Below, one piece after another: positions 1 to 5,867 of a DNA stretch of 5,867 nt; positions within the stretch are counted from its first letter, which is position 1, and every line of letters begins with the position of its first letter. This DNA is from JAGVPT01 sp963843065 (GTDB lineage: Bacteria; Bacteroidota; Ignavibacteria; UBA10030; UBA8401), in contig CAWJKX010000098.1 of assembly GCA_963843065.1 (NCBI GenBank), forward strand, positions 1-5,867, written 5' to 3'. Made by a program: the position numbers and the translations under genes. Under the pieces are notes generated by a model. It was not told the DNA's origin. It saw nothing but the letters and a program-made list of their open reading frames with translations, and made no database searches.

Positions 1-1
1 A

Positions 2-634
2 ATTAAGAATCTTGTATATCTATTTATTGGCGATGGTCTCGGTGCGGGAATTATGATCAACGGACACTTGCATCGGGGTTTTACTTCCAGTGCCGGGGAA
101 ATCGGATACACTGAATTGGAGCCGGCTTCATTTTATAAAGAGCAGTTCCCGCTAATGTATAACGGCCAGTCGATTTTCGGTCAAATTCTCACGGACACAA
201 ACATTGTCGAGAGCTACCGAAGGAGTAATTTGGGGGGCGCCGACGAGCAGGTGTCCGTGGCGACAATTGCTGATAAAGCGGGGAATGGCGACAGGACTGC
301 GATAGAAATTATCCGGGAGTGTGCTTCACTCCTCAGCAACCTTAGTATCAACCTCATCAACACGTTGAACCCGGAATTGATTATCATCGGTGGAAAGCTC
401 TCGCAATGTTATCCGAAACTCATCGACCAGGTGAGGGAGACTATCCATAAAGATTTGTTGTCTGTTCCCGCCGAAGCCGTACAGGTGAGGGCTGCAACCA
501 GAGGAGAAGAAGCAGTTGCATTGGGGGCAACCGGGTTGGTGTTGTATGAGATGTTTGAACCCCTCCACACAATCTCTTTACACGCATCCAAAAGGTACTC
601 ATTCGTAAGACCGAGCACATCCATCGCGGATTGA
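2..634 (+). CDS. ROK-family protein, C-terminal part (5' truncated by window edge), zinc motif lost
   Basis: The frame is open from base 2, so the ATG at 53 is internal and the true start lies upstream of the window. The visible 210 residues begin in the ROK phosphate-binding strand (IGDGLGAGIMINGHLHRG, about 26-79), followed by AGEIGY. ROK proteins normally have GH here and then a CxCGxxGCxE zinc cluster. In this protein the His is Tyr (codon 107-109) and no cysteine cluster follows. The C-terminal half is typical, with NTLNPELIIIGG (about 361-393) and EAVALGATGLVLYE near the end. Because the N-terminus is missing, I cannot see whether it carried a DNA-binding helix-turn-helix or a kinase DxGGT motif. 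Loss of the zinc site, which is important for folding and activity in characterised ROK enzymes, favours a regulator or sugar-binding role over a kinase. It has the same orientation as the next ROK gene but is separated from it by 550 bases. Confidence 0.88.
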   Translation: MKNLVYLFIGDGLGAGIMINGHLHRGFTSSAGEIGYTELEPASFYKEQFPLMYNGQSIFGQILTDTNIVESYRRSNLGGADEQVSVATIADKAGNGDRTAIEIIRECASLLSNLSINLINTLNPELIIIGGKLSQCYPKLIDQVRETIHKDLLSVPAEAVQVRAATRGEEAVALGATGLVLYEMFEPLHTISLHASKRYSFVRPSTSIAD

Positions 635-1057
635 TTTGCTTAAGTCGTCCGCTCTCGCGGTAGATCCCTTCATCTTCATACAATCCATTTTTGATTATTC
701 TTCCCTGCATTTAAGCTCTTCGGGCATTGTTCGCTTCACTTAACCGTACATTAAAAAAATCGTTAGCAGGCTTCTTTGCACGGCCACACCGGTTGCGCCC
801 CGATGATTCGTCAATCCAACAGAAAGGACGAAGTCGCTGCTTTGGTCAGAAAGAAGGATTGTTATTCATCATGTTCGGATTAAAATAGCGCGCCACCAAT
901 AAGGCATTGGATTCAAGAAGATGAGGCGGATCGCAAATAGTGGGAGAGGAGTTTGCGTATTTTCACAATTAAGGATCGCTTATACTCATAGGGAAGACCT
1001 GTTCTCATCGCAGAGTGCGATCATATTAAATACGCACGAAATTATTTTAAAAAGTAC
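635..1057. other. Intergenic stretch with no convincing gene
   Basis: No reading frame here gives a recognisable protein. The longest ATG frame I noticed (from about 800, 26 codons) has no family features. A minus-strand frame starting at 710 runs backwards into the coding region of the ROK gene and looks like a shadow. Small dyads are present: CCGC-TCTC-GCGG just after the ROK stop, CCAAT-AAGGC-ATTGG at 896-910, and ATCGCA-GAG-TGCGAT at 1007-1021. None is followed by a T run, so I do not call a terminator. The last dyad lies about 37 bases upstream of the -35 box and might be a regulator site. Confidence 0.6.
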
Positions 1058-1086
1058 TTGACAATATGAAAAGAAAGGCCTATTAT
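1058..1086 (+). promoter_or_regulatory. Strong sigma70-type promoter of the xylR-like operon
   Basis: A perfect -35 box TTGACA (1058-1063) is followed by exactly 17 bases and then TATTAT (1081-1086), one mismatch from the -10 consensus. The expected transcription start is around 1092-1094, inside the left arm of the operator. The leader to the ATG at 1206 would be about 113 bases. The motif match and spacing are seen directly. Use by the housekeeping sigma factor is inferred. Confidence 0.75.
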
Positions 1087-1089
1087 CGA

Positions 1090-1116
1090 ATTAGTTTGTT
1101 TATACAACAAACTAAT
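1090..1116. promoter_or_regulatory. xyl-type operator, perfect inverted repeat
   Basis: Arm ATTAGTTTGTT (1090-1100), a 5-base spacer TATAC, and the exact reverse complement AACAAACTAAT (1106-1116). From memory, this closely matches the xyl operators bound by XylR in Bacillus and Staphylococcus, which have TTAGTTTGTT and AACAAACTAA arms and a five-base centre. It starts four bases after the -10 box and covers the expected transcription start, a classic position for repression. The gene downstream encodes an XylR-like ROK protein, so autoregulation is the simplest reading. A role as only an RNA hairpin is less likely because the stem is AT-rich and has no T tract. Confidence 0.8.
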
Positions 1117-1157
1117 AGCTTGTCATATTTGGCTAAAATATGCGAAAAAGCTAAGTT

Positions 1158-1184
1158 AATTAGTTTGTTGAAACGATGAATTAA
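1158..1184. promoter_or_regulatory. Second, degenerate operator half-site
   Basis: AATTAGTTTGTT at 1158-1169 repeats exactly the 12 bases at 1089-1100. The right arm expected at 1175-1184 is degenerate, matching AACAAACTAA at about 6 of 10 positions. The offset between the two copies is 69 bases, roughly six and a half to seven helical turns. It lies in the leader just before the gene start. It could be an auxiliary site for cooperative or looping repression, as known for the ROK repressor NagC, or a remnant of a duplicated operator. The repeat is seen directly; binding is inferred. Confidence 0.45.
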
Positions 1185-1205
1185 TTGCAGAGAATCATCC
1201 GACGG

Positions 1206-2414
1206 ATGAAAAAAAGATACGACCAAATCACAAGTATTAATCCAAAAGTTGGTCGAAATATTAATAGGGCAATTATTCTTAACGCCGTCCGAGAAAAACA
1301 ACCGATCTCACGTACTCGTATTTCTGAAATCACTGGCCTTAATAAAAGCACCGTCTCAAATATCGTTTCATCTCTTCTCCAAGAGGATTTGGTCAAAGAA
1401 GAGGTTGTGAAAAATCAAGTCGTGGGGAGAAACCCGCTGGATCTCAGCATTAAGCGTGAGAAGAATTTTGTGGGGGCAATTTACATAGATTCAGTTCACA
1501 CCACGCTCGCTATCGTCGATATCGACGGCACCTTGATCAACAAAGTAATGATTGAAACAAAGCCGCGCGATCCAGAAGCGTTTATTTCTTTCTGTCTCGA
1601 TTCACTCAAGAAGATGCATCTAAAATTTCAATCCCGCTCTTTACGCGGTATCGGAATTTCCGTTGCTGGAATTGTCGATTCGGCTCACTCCCGCGTTGTC
1701 TATTCTTCTAATCTTGGCTGGCAGGACCTGGATATCGGTTCGATAGCACAAGAGATCAGTCCGGAAATCGAACTCATTACCGTTGAGAATGACGCGAAGG
1801 CTTCGGCCCTAGCAGAGCTAGTGTTGGGTAAACATGGAATCACGTCTTCGAATTTTATTTTTCTCTCGATCGGCGCCGGCATCGGAGCGGGGATTGTTGT
1901 TGATAACCACATCCTGAGCGGCAGCTCTCATGCAGCCGGGGAATATGGACACATGACCCTCATCGAAGGGGGTGAACCATGTTCATGCGGCAATAAAGGA
2001 TGCTGGGAAATGTATGCGTCGGACCGCGCGACCATAAATTATTATTTACGCCGTAATGGAATCAAGGAAAATCATAGCGATAAAATCGAAACGGAAGATC
2101 TCATCGCTCTTGCACAACAAGGGGACGCGAACGCAATCGAGGCATTGCGAAAATCTGCGGAATACATAGGATTAGGAATAGCGAATATCATCCGGACCAT
2201 TGATCCGCAACATATCATCATCGGCGGCTCTGTCGTTAAAGTATGGAAGACGATTTATCCTGTCATCATGGACACGGTGTATAAACGGGGTTTTTTCGGC
2301 AAGCAGCGGAATACTTTTATTCTGCCGACTTCGCTGACCGACAATCCGCCGCTTCTTGGCGCCGCCGCGTTGTCCATTCGAAAGATTTTCACTGATTTCA
2401 GAATTATCATCTAG
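1206..2414 (+). CDS. xylR: XylR-like ROK-family transcriptional repressor
   Basis: This is a sugar-responsive repressor, 402 residues from the ATG at 1206. The frame opens with a TTG at 1185, directly after an in-frame TAA (1182-1184); I prefer the ATG because MKKRYDQ begins naturally there, although neither start has a strong ribosome site. Residues 18-66 form a winged helix-turn-helix, with recognition helix LNKSTVSNIVSSLL (45-58) and the wing GRNP (74-77) typical of XylR/NagC. The ROK domain follows: degenerate YIDSVHT at 93-99 in place of the kinase DxGGT, NLGW at 169-172, ENDAKAS at 194-200, IGAGIGAG at 222-229, and a complete zinc site with H249, C259, C261 and C266 (CSCGNKGCWE). The degenerate ATP site argues against kinase activity, while the sugar and zinc sites are kept. 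It closely resembles Bacillus XylR in the CSCGN-GCWE-YAS stretch. The xyl-type operator upstream supports the name, but the true inducer (xylose or another sugar) is not proven. Confidence 0.85.
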   Translation: MKKRYDQITSINPKVGRNINRAIILNAVREKQPISRTRISEITGLNKSTVSNIVSSLLQEDLVKEEVVKNQVVGRNPLDLSIKREKNFVGAIYIDSVHTTLAIVDIDGTLINKVMIETKPRDPEAFISFCLDSLKKMHLKFQSRSLRGIGISVAGIVDSAHSRVVYSSNLGWQDLDIGSIAQEISPEIELITVENDAKASALAELVLGKHGITSSNFIFLSIGAGIGAGIVVDNHILSGSSHAAGEYGHMTLIEGGEPCSCGNKGCWEMYASDRATINYYLRRNGIKENHSDKIETEDLIALAQQGDANAIEALRKSAEYIGLGIANIIRTIDPQHIIIGGSVVKVWKTIYPVIMDTVYKRGFFGKQRNTFILPTSLTDNPPLLGAAALSIRKIFTDFRIII

Positions 2415-3452
2415 ATGAACACGAAATACATGCAACGTCATAAGTTTACAATCGGTATCGATATCGGCGGAACAAATACGGTTCTGGGCATTGTGGCCGG
2501 CGACGGGGAATGCATTGAAAAAATAAAATTTCAGACCAAGGATGTCAATCGATCGAGGACTTCAGGGCGAGGTGGTTGACGGAATAACTGAACTCTCTCA
2601 AAACGGGGAGCCGTAAGAGCAATTGGCGGAATTGGCATTGCGGCACCGGCCGCACGCCACCGAGAAGGCACGATTCAAAGCCCCGCAAATCTTCAATGGG
2701 GGACAGTCGACATTGTGAACTTATTGAAGCCGGACCTTGATCTCCCGATCGTTCTTACCAACGACAGTAATGCCGCGGCGCTCGGAGAGATGAAGTTCGG
2801 TTTGGCAAAAGGTATGAAAGATTTCGTCGTCATTACGATGGGAACCGGATTGGGTGCCGGCATCGTTGTAGACGGCCGCCTGCTGTACGGTGAGAACGGC
2901 GTTGCCGGAGAACTCGGCCACATGATTATCGAACCGGGAGGACGCTTGTGCGGCTGCAAGAGGCGAGGCTGTGTTGAGACGTATGTTTCTGCAACGGGCA
3001 TCCGCCGAACCGTTTTTGAATTGATGGCGCACTCCACCGGGGAAACAGAGCTGCGGGAGATTAGCTTTAATCAGCTTACAGCAGAAAAGACTCACGAGCT
3101 TGCACGCCGAGGCGACCCTATTGCGATAGAGGCCTTTGAACGTACAGGAAATATTCTTGGACGAGTGCTTTCAAATACGGTCGCCGTATTCGACCCAGAG
3201 GCTATTATCCTCTCGGGAGGTTTGATGCACGCAGGCGATTTTTTGCTCGAACCAACGATAAAGTCATTTAATGAAAATGTTCTGAAGCTTCACAAGCGAA
3301 AGGCCGTCATCCTGCAATCTCAATTGAAAGACGGTGAAGCGGCGATCGTTGGCGCAAGTTCTCTCGTCAGTGACAGTGTGGCGATGCCCGATGACTCTAC
3401 GGTGGACCCTGAAGCCATTTCAGGAAATGTAATGCTTGAGGGGCAAGGATAA
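2415..3452 (+). pseudogene. ROK sugar kinase (probable glucokinase), frame disrupted by three one-base losses
   Basis: The ATG at 2415 directly abuts the repressor stop (TAG then ATG), implying one operon and coupled translation. Residues 13-22 read IGIDIGGTNT, the intact ROK phosphate-binding motif. This frame ends at TGA 2577-2579. The expected protein continues first as IEDF (frame starting 2552), then as GEVVDGITELSQNGE (2566-2610), then from 2613 in the original frame as VRAIGGIGIAAP. Three single-base deletions would explain this, and correction gives about 346 residues, near normal family size. Downstream all motifs are intact: GTIQSPANLQW, NDSNAAALGE with the catalytic Asp (2763-2765), GTGLGAGIVVDG, GELGH, and zinc ligands His (2919), Cys (2949), Cys (2955) and Cys (2970). 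The APxxxxxxGTIxxxxNLxW pattern resembles Bacteroidota ROK glucokinases. The expected reaction is ATP-dependent phosphorylation of glucose or a related hexose in the cytoplasm. The shifts may be sequence errors rather than real decay. Confidence 0.75.
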
Positions 3453-3631
3453 ACAGAAATCAGAGTTCCCTGTTCACGATGTTAAGGAGACGCTGTCGCA
3501 CGAACGCACTTCATGATGCTACGTTAAGAGATAATGATCCAAAAGAAATCACACGATGTATCTAAATCTTCAGAATCAACCGTAAGCCACAAAGCCTTTT
3601 TCAATACGATAAAAAGTTGAAAGAGAACACT
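3453..3631. other. Spacer between kinase and receptor genes
   Basis: These 179 bases hold no gene, no clear terminator and no promoter matching the one at 1058-1086. No copy of the xyl-type operator arm is present. An AT-rich dyad CTTTTT...AAAAAG (3596-3601 and 3611-3616) lies just before the receptor start. GAAAGAG at 3619-3625, six bases before the ATG at 3632, is a plausible weak ribosome site and supports that start. Whether the receptor is read through from the upstream operon or has its own promoter cannot be decided from the sequence. Confidence 0.5.
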
Positions 3632-5832
3632 ATGCGTAAAAGAACTTTTCTCGTTTCCCTCCATGTAGCACTGATTTCGGCAATGCTCAGTTCCTTTGCG
3701 GCAGCAGCATCGGAATCGAATATTGTCGGTATCGTAAAAGATTCTAAAACCGGCGAAGGTACTTCCCGGCACTACCGTTGTCCTTGTAGGAACCAGTCTC
3801 GGTGCGTCGACAGACGTCGACGGCAAGTACACAATCCGAAACGTACCTGCGGGCTCCTACACGGTTCGTGCAACGTATATCGGCTATGAGCCGGCTTCAG
3901 CCAGCGTTCAGGTTGCGGCTGGTGCTGAACTCAAACAGGATTTCAAGCTCGCAGGCGTGGGAATCCAAGGTGAGGTTGTCGTGGTCACTGCCCAGGCGGC
4001 TGGTCAGAATGAGGCGATTAACACGCAGCTTTCGTCGCAGCAAATCGTCAGTGTTGTTTCGGCTGCGCGAATTCAGGAGCTGCCGGATGCCAATGCTGCC
4101 GAATCGGTAGGGCGGCTTCCCGGTGTTTCCATTCTGAGAAACGGCGGGGAAGGGAGTGAGGTTGTCATCCGAGGCCTTCAACCAAGAATACAATGTGATC
4201 GAGGTCGATGGTGTCAGAATGGCCTCATCAAACTCCAGCGATCGGAGCACCGACTTGAGCATGATTTCGCCAAACATGCTTGAAGGTATTGAGGTGTCAA
4301 AAACCGTGACACCCGATCAGGATGCTGACGTGCTGGGCGGGACGGTGAACTTCAAAATGAGAGAAGCGAAAGAAGAAAAAGAAGGGCTGGGCGTGGAGCT
4401 TCTCGCGCAAGGAGGGTACAACAATTTGCCGGATGCGTATCACAAATATGACAACTATAAATATGTTGGTAGTATTGATGGCCGATTCTTGGATCAACTC
4501 TTTGGAGTTTTTGTTCAGGCAGATCTGGAGAGACGCAACCTGACTTCCAATGAACTGGGGGCGAGCTACGATCACAATGGAGAGGATTTCGTCAACTACG
4601 TAACGACTGCCGTCAATCTGAATTACATCGACAGGGATAGACAGCGCGCGAACGGCGTCGTGAATTTGGATTACAGACTGCCTGAGGGAAAAATCACTTT
4701 TTCCAATTTTGTAAGTTCGGGGACGACATACTCTCAAGGCCGCGCAGAATCATTTATTACTAATCAGGGATCTACGACGAACCAACACAGCTATACTCTT
4801 TCAGGCACGGCGAGCACGGTGAACATGCTCACCAATACACTCAACTTTGAACAGCAGCTTCCCATTTTTCACGTGGACGCAAGACTATCTCACACATACT
4901 CTGAAACCAAAAACCCAAATGACTGGTCAGTAAACTTTATCCAGCAGTCGGCAGGCATCAACCAATTTACTAACGTCGCAAATATCAACCCCCTCGCTAT
5001 CGTGAAGGCGGCAAACGATAGTTTGCCGGCAACGGATCTCAATTCTGTTTCGAACACCGATAGTTTTGCAAAAGAACGCGCGCTAACGGCGTCGTTGGAT
5101 TTGGACGTGCCAGTGAACCTTTCGGATGTGGTCACTTCCGTCGTGAAGTTTGGGGGGAAATATCGATATCAGACACGATCGAATGAATCTGAGCAATTCA
5201 GCAACGAAGCGGGCTTCGGTTCGTCCAGTTCAATCTACGTCAATAACATGATCGCTTCATACTTCCCCGCAACGAGCGGATACGTAAACAGAGGTATACC
5301 CATCACGAGCTTCATTGATCCAAATTTCAGTTACGGGAAATTTCTGGATGGAAATTATACGATGGTTGCACCGCAGAATTTCAGTATGCTCTCCCAGGTG
5401 GCGAATCTTCTGAAAAATAACGCTGCGTTAATTGCCACGGTCCCGGGCGCCCAAGAAGGCTATGCGCGAAACAACTATCTGTCGACGACGAACAATTATT
5501 CTGGCTTTGAAGATCAGAATGCCGCATACGTCATGGCGACCATAAATGTCGGTCCCGAACTGACCTTTATTCCCGGTGTGCGATACCAGGGTCTTCAAAC
5601 ATCATATACGGCTCCGCAGGGTATCGAAGGAGTTCTTTTCTACACGGACTACACTCACAAGGATACAACCGTTGCGCTCTACCACGGGTATTGGCTGCCG
5701 GACGTCAATCTTCGGTATAAACCATTCTCATGGTTTGATGCACGCCTTTCCTACACAAATACAGTATCGTATCCGGACTATGACGCTATTGTCCCGAGAG
5801 TTGACGTTAGTACGTCAAAACCACTCATATGA
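3632..5832 (+). pseudogene. TonB-dependent receptor with CarboxypepD_reg-like domain, frameshifted and C-terminally short
   Basis: An outer-membrane gated channel driven by TonB, probably for an oligosaccharide. The ATG at 3632 begins a signal peptide (MRKRTFLV, a hydrophobic run, then FAAAAS around residue 26). Three frames join into one protein: 3632-3760, 3762-4187 and 4189-5829. One extra base near 3761 and another in 4185-4188 account for the jumps; correction gives 732 residues. Domains in order: a CarboxypepD_reg-like beta-sandwich (about 31-110: VGIVKDSKTGEG, LPGTTVVLVGT, DVDGKYTIRNVPAGSYTV), a probable TonB box EVVVVTA, a plug (LPDANAAESVGRLPGVSI, VVIRGLQPRYNVIEVDGVRM, IEVSKTVTPDQDADVLGGTVNF), then alternating beta-barrel strands rich in Tyr, Asn and Ser. 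RGL-P-YN, DADVLGGTVN and YPDYDAIVPRVDV resemble the TonB-Xanth-Caul type, many of which import sugars. The stop at 5830-5832 falls before the last strands and terminal aromatic residue; such receptors usually exceed 850 residues. The substrate cannot be read from the sequence. Confidence 0.8.
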
Positions 5833-5867
5833 AATGTTTATTGTTATGTATCATTTACTTCGTTCAG

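Noticed and set aside
641..665. CCGC-TCTC-GCGG hairpin after the first ROK gene, considered as a terminator
   Set aside because: It has a four-base stem with no U tract after it; too weak to call.
441..710. Minus-strand frame of 89 codons overlapping the end of the first ROK gene
   Set aside because: It is antisense to well-conserved ROK coding sequence, shows no family features and has runs of biased residues typical of a shadow frame.
2693..3095. Two minus-strand frames of 114 and 124 codons opposite the ROK kinase
   Set aside because: Both are antisense to a kinase region with intact catalytic and zinc motifs and show no features of their own.
2..3452. The three ROK genes considered as recent tandem duplicates
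   Set aside because: Their motifs differ strongly (no zinc motif; degenerate ATP site with a helix-turn-helix; intact kinase), so they look like old, separate paralogues.
3596..3616. CTTTTT...AAAAAG dyad before the receptor start, considered as operator or terminator
   Set aside because: The arms are only six AT-rich bases, the stem is weak and there is no resemblance to the xyl-type operator; chance is likely in an AT-rich leader.
3802..4110. Plus-strand Arg- and Ser-rich frame of 102 codons
   Set aside because: It is an out-of-frame reading of the CarboxypepD_reg-like and plug segment, where the correct frame has recognisable domains.
4297..4737. Minus-strand frame of 146 codons inside the TonB receptor
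   Set aside because: It lies wholly antisense to the receptor plug and barrel, which have clear conserved motifs; its F-rich run is the complement of a Lys/Glu-rich stretch.

Overview
The window carries three genes or gene fragments of the ROK family (Repressor, ORF, Kinase) and one TonB-dependent outer-membrane receptor, all on the + strand. A TonB-dependent receptor with an N-terminal CarboxypepD_reg-like domain, plus a ROK kinase resembling the Bacteroidota glucokinase type, points to a Gram-negative bacterium of the Bacteroidota/Chlorobi/Ignavibacteria (FCB) assemblage. This placement is inferred from protein style, not from a marker gene. The near-consensus TTGACA/TATTAT promoter would be unusual for classical Bacteroidia, so a deeper FCB lineage is more likely.

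Layout. (1) 2-634: the C-terminal part of a ROK protein that has lost the family zinc motif; its N-terminus lies outside the window. (2) 635-1184: a 550-base gap with no convincing gene in its first part, then a strong promoter (1058-1086) and a perfect 11-base inverted repeat (1090-1116) that looks like the xylose operator known from Firmicutes. A second copy of one operator arm lies 69 bases downstream. (3) 1206-2414: an intact XylR-like ROK repressor. (4) 2415-3452: a ROK sugar kinase, probably of glucokinase type, whose ATG directly follows the repressor stop codon. Its reading frame is disrupted by what look like three one-base losses between about 2544 and 2613. (5) 3632-5832: a TonB-dependent receptor resembling the sugar-uptake TonB-Xanth-Caul type. 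Its frame is disrupted by two apparent one-base gains (near 3761 and 4185-4188), and it stops early, before the expected end of the barrel.

Taken together this looks like a sugar acquisition module. The receptor would bring an oligosaccharide across the outer membrane, the kinase would phosphorylate a hexose inside, and the XylR-like protein would repress its own operon until a sugar binds. The most notable observation is the xyl-type operator and XylR-like protein together in a non-Firmicute context. The five compensable one-base shifts in otherwise well-conserved reading frames suggest error-prone sequence or very recent decay. I see no RNA gene, CRISPR array, insertion sequence or new type of defence or mobile system.
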